This document shows, piece after piece, positions 26,646 through 39,000 of a stretch of 64,000 nucleotides of DNA (position 1 is the stretch's first letter; the number at the start of each line of letters is the position of its first letter). The DNA is from Cymodocea nodosa. Lineage: Eukaryota; Streptophyta; Magnoliopsida; Alismatales; Cymodoceaceae. The notes below the pieces were generated by a model. The model did not search any database and had not been told where the DNA came from. It saw only the letters and a program-made list of their open reading frames with translations. Location of the stretch: positions 20,606,501 to 20,670,500 of the forward strand of contig CM072338.1 of NCBI GenBank assembly GCA_036874045.1, written 5' to 3'. The translations under genes and the position numbers were made by a program.

Positions 26646-28340
26646 AAGATAACTTTTATGATCAAACTTCCACTCCGACTCCTTAAGCAGAATCCAATAT
26701 AGTGTATAAAATCTGTATAATCATCTTTTGTACTCAAATTCGAGTATGTAGAAACGACATGGAATATGAGGCTACTCATTTGATGTAAAACTACCTGTCG
26801 CATGGTATGCTTGCATTTTACTAATTTGACTTATATCACTTGGCTCGGGCGATCTGGTGGATCGATTGTGATTAATGTTTGGTGGTATTGTTTTTTCATT
26901 GATAAATGGTTGAATAATGATATTAGTAAGTTTTGGACTTATGTTATTTAATGTTTATGAAATAAGGAAATATCATATCATTTATGTTATCGTTGCTAGG
27001 TGTTGATAATATTATTTTTGAACATATGATTGATAGTAATATATATATATATATATTTTATAATGTGGTTAGAAGTCCACGTGGCAGCAAGATGCTGACC
27101 CAGATGTAGAGGATCCATGGCTTTGCTTAAGATAGATGCCTTTGATGTTTTAGATTAACTGTCGTTCGATGATTTTGTTTATTGTTGTTGCTTGGTGATG
27201 ATGTATGTTCCATATTGCGATGATGGTTTTTATATATGGATGTCTTCTCATCAAATAAAATTATTGGTTGAGTTGAAAAGATTTAGATTTTTATTTACCT
27301 TGGTTCAATGTTGGGTTTCTGCTAAATCTTTTTGGTATTTGTTGGTCTTGTGTTTTTCAATGTTTCCTTGACGATTCTAATTGCTTGCAGTTAGAGCATA
27401 TTCATGCGCACGTACGCTAGGATGCGTAGCTTCTGTAACATGATTTTTATGATAAAATATGCTTGTTATGATTTATGGTGATAAAATATAATTTTTAAGA
27501 TAAAAGATAATAAAATATAAAATTTAAGATAAAATATGATTTATAATGATAAAATATTTTTTTTATGGTTAAAGATAATAAAATATGATTTTTATAAATT
27601 ATGATAATAACATATGATCATAAGAAAATTAAAAGAACATTTTTGCTTAACATATGGTGAAAATAAATCATCACTTTCTAATTCTTTCACAACCTTCAGA
27701 TCAAAAAGAAGATATAAAAAAATCTTTCTAAAAAAAGTTGAAAGAAAAAGTTTATTAAATTTTCTTTTACTTTTTTTTATTATGCACAAATTTCTTATAA
27801 TTTATCTTAACTTTTTATTATTTTCTTTTTTTCTCTTTCTGTTACCTTCTATTGTACGTAAATCCTTAAGTAGTCTCATATTTGTTTATTTATTTTCTTT
27901 TAACATGACATACATGGTAACAAATTCTACGAAGAATTATTTTGAAATCGTTGGAAAGCCAAGAGCGTCGAATAAGAATATGGATAGATTAAATAATTAA
28001 CAAAATCCATTTATTCAGCTCTATTAGAATGAATCAACCGAAATGTACACAAAAAATGGATTGTTTATTTCCATAAACTTCCAAAGGATTATTTCCTTAT
28101 AAATTAGAATATTTATTTCCTTATCAGCTGACAATCGTGAATTTTATGGGTGCGTCTATGGTGTCGCAAAAATTCTTAAATCTTGACTATCATTCTAAAA
28201 AAATAGAATATCTGGGGTTATAAAATTTTTAAAATCTTGATAGTTATCGTTTTTGAGAGATAAAATATGGATAACTATAAATGTTTTAGATTTTATTTAT
28301 TTTTTTCGAAAATTGGATACTATTTACGTTTGTTACACGC
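26646..28340. other. FTSH 3' region and intergenic DNA
   Basis: The FTSH 3' UTR probably ends within the first 250 bases. The rest is AT-rich, with a (TA)n run at about 27039-27056 and a degenerate short-unit repeat at 27440-27610. An open frame at 27614-28000 is low-complexity and resembles no protein. Confidence 0.5.
27440..27610. repeat. Degenerate GATAAAATAT-type repeat
   Basis: Around seven imperfect copies of a unit like GATAAAATATGATTTTTA follow one another, with varied spacing. It is AT-rich simple-sequence DNA with no evident role, though such DNA may serve as a matrix attachment region. Confidence 0.6.
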
Positions 28341-29053
28341 GGATGCGATACGAAAGGCCGACCGTCGTCAACCCTCGTCCTCTCCTCGCCACTTTCTCCA
28401 AAATTTCAGTCTTTCGCGCTAAAATTCCTCTTCTCTCCTGGTCGCCGACCGCCGGCATCGTGGTTTCCATCTCCATCGCCTCGCCTCTTCTCGGTGCCGC
28501 CGAGTGGTGAATGTTCTCGTACCGATCACGCACGTCGCCGCGGTTCCTCCTTAACCGACGTATCCGATCATCACGTTCTTCGATTTCCAGGATTTTTCCG
28601 TCCAAACGTCACGGATTTAGGGCCTTCATTACATTTTAAAATCCATTTAAAGGTTTCTTTTTTCTTCCATTTTTTTTTTCCCAAGTTTTGGGATTTAAAG
28701 TTGAGAGATTGCATTCCCAAGTTGGTTTATGTTGCATGATCAAGTCTTTTTGACAAGTCTCTCTTTTCATTTCTTCATCCCTAATAAACATGTTTTCGAT
28801 TGTGGGAATCAAATTCAGCGTTGTCATCGAAAGTTATCATATTCTGGTTTCTTAGAAGGTTTAGTATTTAATTTTTGAAACTTTGCGTCTGTACCATGAA
28901 TTTTATTGTTTTTTATTGAACTACTGGCCATTTGTACGTTTCTGATATTGTCGACTTTGTTTATACTTTATTGCAGTTACATTTTTTCTTTACTTATCTT
29001 TGATGATTGAACTCTCTTGGGATTGAGGAAGTAGCACGACGTGCACTGGCACA
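28341..29053 (+). promoter_or_regulatory. SUN gene 5' leader region
   Basis: A GC-rich stretch at about 28340-28610 looks like the leader exon of the SUN gene. AT-rich DNA follows, with a 3' splice site at TTTATTGCAG (28967-28976), and the coding ATG is at 29054. Exact leader exon ends and donor are uncertain. Confidence 0.45.
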
Positions 29054-31698
29054 ATGTCAGCTGAAGGAGTCACAGTTCCAGAAAGCCCAGCTGCCGAAAG
29101 TAATGCTCACCTGACATTGGATTGCAATCCAAGACCCGACACAAGGAGGCGACCTGTTATCATAGTTGATAAGAAATCCAATGCTGAAATGGTTATAGAA
29201 AGAGCTACTGCAAATGGGAAGGGAACTGGCATCGTAGTAAAGTGGGAGTCTGCTCGTGATAGACTAAGAGATATGTCACATGTGAGGAAAGGTATGATTG
29301 CGTCTAGAATGTCGCCTCGAATCCATGGGAAATTTAATCCAAGGAGAGAGAAGCCTAGATGGAAAGTCATCCTTAGAATTTTGATTAAAAATACTTTTCT
29401 TCTACTACTTTTGTTTTTGTTTGGACAAGCAATATGGAGGGAGGTCGATACCTTAAGGACAAATACAGTAATTTCATTGGATTCATTTAATTTTGAAAGC
29501 CGGATTTCAGAATTAGAAGCTTCATTCAAGAAGGAAGCGAAGGACATACAGCTTCAAATTGAGGTTGTGGATAATAAGATGAAGCAAGCTGAACAGAAAG
29601 GTGCTCTTTCTGAAAATGAACTGAGGAAGTTAACATCTAGAACTGATGATATGGACGAATTCTTAAGTGAAATACACGACTCAGCCTTACTTTTGAAGCA
29701 GGATTTTGAACTTTCCCTGAAGGAGCTAAAGAAGAATAAAACTTTAGAGGTTGGTAGTGAAGGCCTTAACTTGGACGATATCATGATCTATGCAAAAGAG
29801 GCTGTTAAGAAAGAGATTGAAAAACATGCAGCTGATGGACTTGGGCGGGTTGATTATGCATTGGCATCTGGTGGTGCAGAAGTGGTGAAGCATTCAGAAC
29901 CATTCAATCCTGGGAACCTTGGCAGCTGGTTTTCTGTGGTGAAAGGACGAAATGGTGTTCATTCCAATGCACGGAAAATGCTGGAGCCTAGTTTTGGAGA
30001 ACCTGGTCACTGCTTCCCTTTGCAGGGAAACAGTGGCTTTGTAGAGATTAGGCTCAGAAGTGGGATTATTCCAGAAGCAGTTACCTTGGAACATATTGCT
30101 AAGGTGAGGCTAAGAATTGTTTACCTTTTCTTTATATTTAATTTTAGCTACAATTTATTTAATTATTGGATTGTTGATTTTTTTTGTTGAGTTAGAAAAC
30201 CCTGTATCACTTTTTTTTATTACGTATAATTCTATTAAATCATAATTAGAAGAATTCATTTCTACTTGAAATTTTCCCACAGCGGGATTTAGCTTAGGCA
30301 TGAAGCACCAGTTATGTACTTTACCCCATGATTTCACTAACTTCCTTTTGCATGCATTTTCATCTAATGCACATCTTACTCTACCATCTGTTCAGTTTCC
30401 TAGTGCTGCAAATATCTGCAGCAATTGAAATTCGATGAAAATACATTTTGGGTCGGGGATGTTTGTTGAGTGGAACATTCATAATTTATCTGTTTTTGCT
30501 AGTTTTTATTACTCTTGTTGCTTCAATAAGATCGGTGTCTTATTTGTTTTTTTTTCTGTTTTAATATACTTGAGTGGCTGTATTAAATTTCATGGATTAT
30601 AAATGGGAAAGAACTTCAATTAGAGCTCTGGATTGAAAGACTTCTTATATGTTAGAAATTTAGTATGGTTTTCTCTTGTCATAAACTTGATAAGGCAATT
30701 CCATGTCCAATTAAAACTAACTCATACAAAATAGAAATGATTCTTTCCCGATAACCAAGTCCAGATTGTGATCAATTGGTTTATGTCATTTTTTTGACGA
30801 GCACTTGTTGTTTCTTAATTTTATCATGTCTGAATAATTCAAAGGATTTTACATGGGATTGATTTTTTGACTTGATTATAAGCTCTTTTCATAGCAGGTA
30901 GCTGAAGATGTTTATATTTTATGATAACTCAATCGACGGTGGTTCTTTCCTGGCCATGTTAAATGATAGATGGATCCTATTAGTTCGTGGTTTTGTTTTT
31001 CTATGTTGTTCGCCAACTTCTGTCATTTACTACATTTTTTTTGTTTTATCTAAATCATCTTTTCGAAATAGCCTTAAAGAAACCAACCTAGTATACGGTG
31101 CTCTCACCAATGTGTAGTTTTAAGGGTCTACATTGTGCCCAAGAGATCACATGTTTGAATCTTAAGAAACAGTTTTTTCGTTTACGAAAATAAGGCTATA
31201 TATTATTGGACTCTTCTCATATCTCACTCATTCGTGAGCATACTCAGTTTACCTTTTTAAAGCGAGCCGTAGGTCGATTTTCAGCAGTCCAAATCAACAT
31301 GGAAAATAATCTCGTCTTCTTCCCCAAACATTGCAGGTGTTAAACTGATAATCTTATCTTGTTCTCACTCAAATTCCTGTTTCTGGTCATTTTTCATGCA
31401 GACAGTGGCGTATGACAGGTCTAGTGCCCCAAAAGACTGTCGGGTGTCTGGATGGTTTGAAGGCCCTGAAGCTAAGCCCTCAAATGCACGTGAGAAGATA
31501 TTCCATTTGAATGAATTTGTCTATGATCTTGAGAAAAGCAACGCACAGACATTCAAAGTCGAAACAGCAGTGTCTAGTGTTGTTAGTGTGATCCGGTTAG
31601 AGTTCTTGTCAAACCACGGATGCCCCTCCCATACCTGTATCTACCGATTTAGAGTGCATGGGTATGATCCTGGATCTCTCATGCGCATGTCCGGATAG
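29054..31698 (+). CDS. SUN1: SUN-domain nuclear envelope protein
   Basis: An inner nuclear membrane protein that joins KASH proteins across the nuclear envelope (LINC complex), with roles in nuclear shape and meiotic chromosome movement. Exons 29054-30103 and 31402-31698 join in phase 0 to 448 residues, matching Arabidopsis SUN1/SUN2 in size and intron position. The N-terminal nucleoplasmic part is basic. One membrane span lies at about 105-124 ([20 protein letters not shown]). A coiled coil covers about 145-235, used for trimerisation. The SUN domain follows: [50 protein letters not shown], then [21 protein letters not shown]-like [13 protein letters not shown] and the end [15 protein letters not shown]1 and SUN2 cannot be told apart here. 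Confidence 0.95.
31085..31215 (+). mobile_element. Au-type SINE remnant in SUN intron 1
   Basis: A tRNA-derived SINE relic: the run GTGCCCAAGAGATCACATGT leads into TTTGAATCTTAAGAAACAG, a worn B box of the GGTTCGAATCC type, followed by a TAAGGCT motif as in plant Au SINEs. Similar pieces occur in P5A ATPase introns at 50535 and 57151. Confidence 0.6.
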
Positions 31699-34600
31699 TA
31701 TATATACCCTGGATTCTCGTCTCTGTCTATATGGAACGATGAGCTACCTTCGTTTGATACTCCTATAAATACATCTCATGTGGCCTTCTCTGTATATAAA
31801 AGTTTGGGGCTTCCTCCTATCCACCGTCGCTTTTTGTGCAGACCAGGTGATACGTTTTTCACTACTCCCTTTCTTGTAGCGAAATCGATTCCAAGGGTCT
31901 TATCTGTGCAAATGTAAGTGACTCAGCTGTTCTCAAGCAACATGATGAGTGCAAATTGCACAGCATCGTACCAAGGTTATGAATGGCTTTTCACTTTTGA
32001 GAAGAAATGCTTTTATGTAATGATATGTGTTTTTTTTGGTTTCTCCGTGACGAAGTCAAGCATTTGTACACTGTTACTTTGTCGTGCACCTCGTCAAGAC
32101 GATAACAATTTATGTCTATCAAATCAAGGAGCACAATCTGCATGATGATCAATCTGTAGCCCATTTTTCCTGAATACGGTGATTACTTGATGGTGTCCTC
32201 TTTTGGGACTAGCGATTCTTTCCTTTCCCTCCCGCAACTGCAGATGTATATACATGCCAGAAATCGATGTTGTGCAAGGCTTGTCTCATTTGCATACATG
32301 CCAGTGCATCTATTGGATGTGAAGTGGCTGGCACGTTGTCTTCGTCTACGACAGACAATATATGTGTCGTGTCCATCGTGCTGAGAAGACTTCCGCGATT
32401 CTCTCGCTGGTGCTTTTGTATATTAATCTCTGCTTACTTGATACGTGCCATGTTCTTCGGCTTGTCGCCGGTTGGGATATTTATCTTATTATCTATGGAG
32501 TCCAAAAACACTATAAAGTACATTAAATGCATATTAGTTGTTATATAAAATTAATATTAAATATGATTCAACAATGACTGTCACGTAAATACGAACCAAC
32601 TTGTAAAATCGTAATTCATTTTCCTATGTTCCAACTTACATATGTTTCGATTCTTCTGCCTTTCAACTTGTAGCTTCTTCGATGTAAATTCACTGAATGA
32701 AAAAAGAGAGATAGATGTTCTGAATGGAAAACGCAAGGAATGGTACGAGAGTACGTATCCTTTGAATGAACATCACAATTCATCACAAGGATGTGAAGCT
32801 CAACCAGGTAATCAATTACGGTTTGGAAAAGCACAGTTTATTTGACTTCAATTGGATTGATGGTAACGAGAATTATCCAATACTATCATAGATTTTTCAG
32901 GCAAGGCGTAAAAATGAACTATTCTCCTTATATATATATATACGCACGCACACACATGGTGGCCGAAATATCGACTTGGTTGGCAGATGTAAAATTGTGA
33001 AGGGAGTGGTTTGCCATTTATCTGACGTAAAAAGATCTTATTAAATCGGGCGTTTGTTTGATTGGACTGTGACTTGCACAATAACATGGTGCATATTCTT
33101 TGTCTATATTTTCAAAAGGAATGTTTCAGCCTATCAATCCTTAGTCCGCAAGCCTAAGATTTGGACAAGAACGTGGGGTTCACACGTAGGCTTAAGTATC
33201 AAGCAATGTTAGAAAAATCAAGTAGGAAGGGGTCCATTGTCGTCCATTGGCGCTGGGATTTAAAAAACATTTTCGGTGTACCCCCACCACGAAACTTTCC
33301 TTTTCATTTATTAGTATTTTATTTCAAAAGTTCTCAATAGGTATATAATTACTTACTTTATTATATATATATATATGTGTGTGTATAATTTTCATATTCA
33401 TATCAAACGAATAAGATGATAATTACTTACGTATTTTGAATGAAGATAATAATTCTGAAGGGAATCTCTTGAGTTATTTATCATAATTGAAGGAACTCCA
33501 TCTTAATTGAGAACCAAATATTTTATACATGTACGTGACGCTCATCTTCGTCTCTCTCTCGTAAGAACAATAGTCCCTTCTCAGATTCGATGTATTCGGA
33601 AAGAATTAAACGAAGAAAAAGGAATAGAGCAGAGGGCCAAGGGTTGGGCACCGAAAGGCAGAAAGCAAAAGGGAAAAAGTTAAAAAAGATTCAAGTGGGA
33701 GCAACGTGAGATCATGTCGTCGTACCAGCTCCTCCGTTTTGATTTATTGCGTAAGCGTTTTCCGCTCAAGGATGGGCAGCGATGATGGGGTCTTTCAGAG
33801 ATCTAGAGGTTGTGCTTGTGCTTGTGCTTGTGCTTGCGTTGCGTCTTAATTAATGCCCTTTGATGGAAACTAGTGGTTCATTAGACTGTGAGAAGAAAAA
33901 AGTACCCATGTTTTGAATTCTTGACGACCTGCAAGAAAAATATATTTCATCAGAAGATAGATAGATATATATATATATATATATAATTTCTTTCTGCAAA
34001 GAGGAGTGGGGTCCTGTGACGTGTGGGCTGATCGTTACTTCCGATTCCGATGGGTCGTGCAAATTACCGACAAAAAAAGTTATCCATATATTTATTGTCT
34101 GTAATGTCGAGAGAAAAGTTCTCCTCCCCTTGGACCGCCACCATCTGTGAATTGCGATCCATCCAAAAAAAAAAAAAAATTTAAATTTTCAATAAACATT
34201 GACGTTCTATTTTTACTGTCAATCAAATGAAATAATCACCATCTCTGATAGAGTTTGATGGCAAGTATACGTTGCGGTCCTGAAGTACCTTCTTTCTAGT
34301 GTTTTTTTAAAAATCAAGCAAAATTCGAATGTTTTCAAGTCACAGAAACGTTGTGAAAGACCAAGGAAGGAAGAGCATGGGTCCTGCAAGCGCTCGTTTT
34401 AGAACCAACCAAAGTCGTGTTTTCTGTCGGTTAACGTCGATTACCCATACGATTTCTCACCAAGAAAGTATGGTTAACATTTTGTTTAAATCATGAACAT
34501 ACATAATTAAGATTACGCACATGGAAGGAGCGTTATAAAAAAAAAAAAAAAAAATGTTTGTTGTTTTATTTGTAGATTATTTCGGGGGAAAGTTACGTTG

Positions 34601-34820
34601 TCTGGGAATTCAAAACGCCCTCCAGTTAATCAGCTTGTAAAAGTGGAGAATCGATGTGTCGAGAACAAAAAAAAAAAGGTTCTGAGACGTAAAGAAACTC
34701 GAGTAAAGATCACGAATAGAAGGAGGGTGAGTTTTTTTTTGTTTATTGTGACGGTGGGCAAGAGAAGGAATTAGTTACATGTTGGGCCAGTGACAGAGTT
34801 GATGGGTTGGAGGGAAGGCA
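31699..34820. other. Intergenic DNA between SUN and the 1759-residue protein gene
   Basis: The SUN 3' UTR occupies the start. The remainder is gene-free, with (TA)n runs near 32925-32941, 33361-33379 and 33964-33987, several homopolymer A runs, and a GTGCTT hexamer repeat at 33810. Short open frames here are unconvincing. Confidence 0.5.
33810..33833. repeat. (TTGTGC)4 microsatellite
   Basis: Four perfect copies of TTGTGC followed by worn copies. Hexamer repeats are often polymorphic; this one is in intergenic DNA. Confidence 0.85.
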
Positions 34821-34829
34821 TATAAAATA
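34821..34829 (+). promoter_or_regulatory. Likely TATA box of the 1759-residue protein gene
   Basis: TATAAAATA in the context GGAAGGCATATAAAATAATG, after a moderately GC-rich run and ahead of a pyrimidine-rich leader. This places transcription start near 34850-34860, about 1.15 kb before the coding ATG. Confidence 0.5.
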
Positions 34830-34849
34830 ATGGAGAGTACCTGTCGATC

Positions 34850-36011
34850 ATCGAAGGGCCAGAAGGGAGGAAGGTCGCCACCACCACCACCACCCGGCAA
34901 GAGGCCGATGGTATTTGGAGAATCCGCTGACTGCCGATCACATTCGATCAGCCAAGGAAAACCCATTTCCCTTTCTCCCTCCTTGTTCGATAAAATTCCT
35001 TCTCCTCGTTAAAATTTCTGCTTTTTCTAAAGTCAAAGAAACCGCTTTTCACCTTTGTCTTTGCATATAGGAAACGAGCATTTCCTTTCCATTTTCAGCT
35101 TCCTTCCGTTCTTCTGGTACCTGAGGCGAATCCTTGGTTCCGTACGAGTGTCATACTGTAGTCGAAAGAACTCGATTTTGATGGTTTTTCCCCTTCCTTG
35201 AGGCTTGAGCTTCCTGATAGAATTGGCCTTGCTGTGATCGTCCGAGTACCGTAGCTGATAAGTCGAAGAGGAAAGGAAGGTGGTTGGGAAGGTAAAGTTG
35301 ACGGGTTGATCAAGATCTGAGCATTGATTTCATCGATCAGGTGATGATTTTTGGAGCATTTGTTTGATTCTCCTCCTCCTTTATTGCTAGAATTTATACA
35401 GTGAAGCAGTAATATCATCCAGATTTTGCCACACTGAAATTAGGTGATCTTAGGTGACGGTGTCTTTATTGCTGTTTAACATCTGTTATAGAGTTCACCA
35501 AGAGTGGTTTAGCTTCCTCTGCTTGGCCAATTAGATTGTAATTTCAATACTTCTTTTCAATACCATCCATTATAACTTCTGATATGTCACTGCCTTGTTC
35601 TTTGCATTTCACACTGAAATGATTCTTTCAAATCAGCTCATTTGTTGAATTACTCAAGTTTATATTGAGCAGCGGAGATTTTAGTGGGTCTTTTCCGACT
35701 TCTTTTGGTGGGTGTTTTCCCATGTAATTAAGTGGTAACCGGTTTTTCTCACTCATTGATTTTCCCGTTGAATCAATCGTTGAGGAAATTGTCATGTAAA
35801 AATCTCCGGAAAACTCAGATTTCCATTTCTTTTTTCCCTCTCAACAAGAGTTGTCAGAAGAAAACAAAAACTATAAGATTTCCTCTGAAACTGAGGTTGC
35901 TTCATAGATTTTTCCTTTATTAATATTTGCACGAGTTCATTAATCGTTTCCCTTATCCTCTGCAGGTTTTCTAGTTGAAAAAAGCCAGAAAGTGTAGAAC
36001 AATAACAAGAC
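34850..36011 (+). promoter_or_regulatory. 5' leader with intron of the 1759-residue protein gene
   Basis: The leader exon probably runs from about 34850 to near 35440, where candidate GT donors lie (AGGTGATC, AGGTGACG). A good 3' splice site, CCTCTGCAG, ends at 35964 and leaves a 47-base leader before ATG 36012. The region 34880-34897 is a CCACCACC run. Several upstream ATGs occur in the first exon, so translation may be dampened. Confidence 0.45.
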
Positions 36012-39000
36012 ATGAAGTTCAAGGCCAGGGAAACTGCAATGGAAGTCAGGAAAGTTCTGGTATTTTCAGTCAAAACAAGTTATAGAGGAGTGCACGATCA
36101 TCCCTTCCTTGCGGGGTTTGCATTCTTCTTGTTCCTGCTGTTTCATTCCCACCCATTCCTGTTTGCTTGTTTGGTCAATTCCTCCCCAGTCATCATATGC
36201 ACTACCCTGCTCCTTGGGACCCTCCTAAGTTATGGCGATCTTAATGTCCCTGAAATTGAAGAGGAAGACAAGAAGATTGCTGATGATGTCTCTGCACCAC
36301 AAGTTCGCAGCATTCTTGATGATCTTGTTATCGAGAGGGGCAGTAAAGTTTCATTTGAGAACCGTGTAGTTGCTCTTGCAGAGTCATCCCTGCAACATGA
36401 AGCTCCTGGTGGTGTTGCGTTCATCCAGAAAGATGATGCTTGTTATGCGGAGAACTCTCTAGAGTTTAGAACCACAGAAGGAAAACAATCAGAGCGTAAA
36501 GAAGGACAAGAATTTTCTGAAATGCTTGATGATTTGGAGAGAGTGGAATTCCTTACAGCCTATGATGAAGGAGAAAAAAGAGAGAATATTGTATGTGGTA
36601 CAAGCTCTGATGTTGAAAGAGAAGTGGCCAGAGAGGAAGATAAACACAGTACAGATTTCTTTGAGAAAGCACATTATCATGGGGAAAATGAAGATGGTGG
36701 CAGTGCTTTAAAAGTTGGTAAATGTGCCTCTGGGCTTGTGGACCAATCAGTAGCAATCCAGGATGTCACAACGGAATCTAGTGAGCCAAAGCCTGATGGA
36801 AGCTTCTATTCTCTTCTTAGGTCATCCAAGGAGCCAGTCGTTGGACCTGGTGACTTCTCAGATTCTAGTTCTGATGGTGCAGAAAGTTCTTCTCCTGATG
36901 CTTCTATGGCTGACATTCTACCAGTGCTTGATGAGCTTCATCCACTTCTAGATTCTGAGCATTCTCGCCCGGTTCATATAAGGATAGATGATTCAGATGG
37001 TACCTCTGAGGTGTCCTTAGAAGATGAAAGATCAGATTACACTAGTGACGATGCTGCCCAAAACCATGAAGATGATGTGCCAAGAGAAAATGGTAATCTA
37101 ACCAGAGGTTTGGTGGAGTGGACTGAAGATGACCTGAAGAATGTCATGGATATTGGGACCTCTGAACTTGAAAGGAACCGGAGGTTAGAAAATTTGATTG
37201 CAAAACGAATAGCAAGGAAAAATGCTGAAGTGGGAAGATTGATGGGCTTGGATCAGAATGAACCATTTTCAACGCTTGAAAAATATTCTCATCTTCAAAT
37301 TTCTCCTGTTAGGACTAGAAAAGTAAACCCTTTTGATCATCTCAATGATACAGAAGACATGAAGGACCTGCCTCCTATTCCTGCTTCAGCTCCATCTGTT
37401 CTCTTGGAAGGAAGGAGCCCATTTGAGTTCCATTTCAACCATGGAATTGATAATGGGTGTAGCCATCACCAACTAACACCTGGTGAGCAGGGAAATGCAC
37501 CTTCACGTGCATTTACAAGGTTTGGTTCAAAAGACACAAACTTTGGGTATGACCAAAAAAAGAAGGTTGACGCTAAGTTCAGACCTTATTTTGTTCCCGA
37601 GAAAATCTTCTCAGATGATGAAAGATGTGCTCAGTTTCAGAGGCAGTCGAGTGAAATGAGTAATTCTAAGCTGAGCTCTGTTCCTGAATATGAGGTGATT
37701 TCCCCTGTTCCTGATCAAGATTATCCTGAAGGGCTAGTTGAACATGAAGAGAGTGAAGTGATTTCTCCCATACAACAGGATGGTATAGCTACAGTGGAGT
37801 ATGATCAAGAAGAGAGGGAAATCAACCTTGGCAGTTGTTACGAGAGCATTCATAATTCTTCTGCTATGAAAGAGGCACAAGCTTCTGGTGTTCCATCTGT
37901 CCCTGAAACAGGGGAAATTAGAGTTGAGGAATTGCCAATTTCATATGCTCCTGAATCAGAGGCAGTTGAAGATAAGTACATTGATGAGAATCCTGATGAA
38001 ACTTTTATCCGTTTGGATGATACAATCCTAAAGAGAATGAATAGCAGCAGATTTATGTTTAACTCAGTTTCATCAGACTCTACTTCGACAAGAAGAAAAA
38101 CTGGGGAGATGGATGAGGCTCAGGAAACAAAATTATCTTCTTCTGATCTAAATAATGATAACAATGATGCGGGTTTTATCCCTCTGGATGATACGATCCT
38201 AAAGAGAATTAATAGCAATAGATATTTTTTTACAGAACCTGTTTCAAAGGACTCCACTTCGGAAAGCAGAAATATTGAGGAAATGGGTGAGGCAAAAGCA
38301 GAATCACTGTCTTCCGAGACGACTAATGACAATGCTGATGGAGGCTTTATCCGTTTGGATGACACCATCCTAAGGAGAATGAATACCAACAGATATTTCT
38401 TTACAGAATCTGTTCCAAAGGACTCCCCAGAAAGCAGAAAAACTGAGAATGTGGATGATATGCAGCATGCAGATATTAGGTATTCTAGTCTGCCAGCAAT
38501 TGAAACATCCACCTTTGATGGTGATTTGCTTGAACCTTTACTTTCACCAGATAATGTGAATGCGACTGAGCAACAAGCAATCTTTAAAACATATTTAACC
38601 CAAAGGTCCACCAAGATCCAAATGGATGAGGATTTTGTACTGCAGAATGAAAACATGTTGGAGGACTTAAGTGAAATGGAAATTGTACATCCAAGAGAGA
38701 CTGACAAGGCAAAGTTCGCTGGTATGGACATGACAGGAAAACATTTGTCAAGTGGAAATGAGGAAAAAGAGGTTTCAAGTTTTTCTATGGATGGACTCAT
38801 CATACATGATTATTTAACCTTTGATTCATCACAAAAGACATCATTAGCATTGGATGAACCGCCACTGCAATCATCTGATTCCAGGATCCAATCCATTGTC
38901 ACTACTACTTTGCCATCAAAAACTGAGGAAACTTTGCCTGATACTAAGCATGAAGAACAAAAGGGTGTTTATGCTACTGGTCGGCAGGATATTGAAGAAT

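Noticed and set aside
27614-28000. A 128-codon open frame in AT-rich DNA
   Set aside because: Lysine-, phenylalanine- and leucine-rich low-complexity text, no splice or promoter context and no family resemblance.
33964-33987. (TA)n runs as possible CRISPR-like or regulatory arrays
   Set aside because: Plain dinucleotide microsatellites; no spaced direct repeats of CRISPR type exist anywhere in this eukaryotic window.
38120-38803. A 227-codon minus-strand frame
   Set aside because: Shadow of the repeat-bearing part of the 1759-residue protein; the serine- and leucine-rich text follows from the complement of acidic codons.
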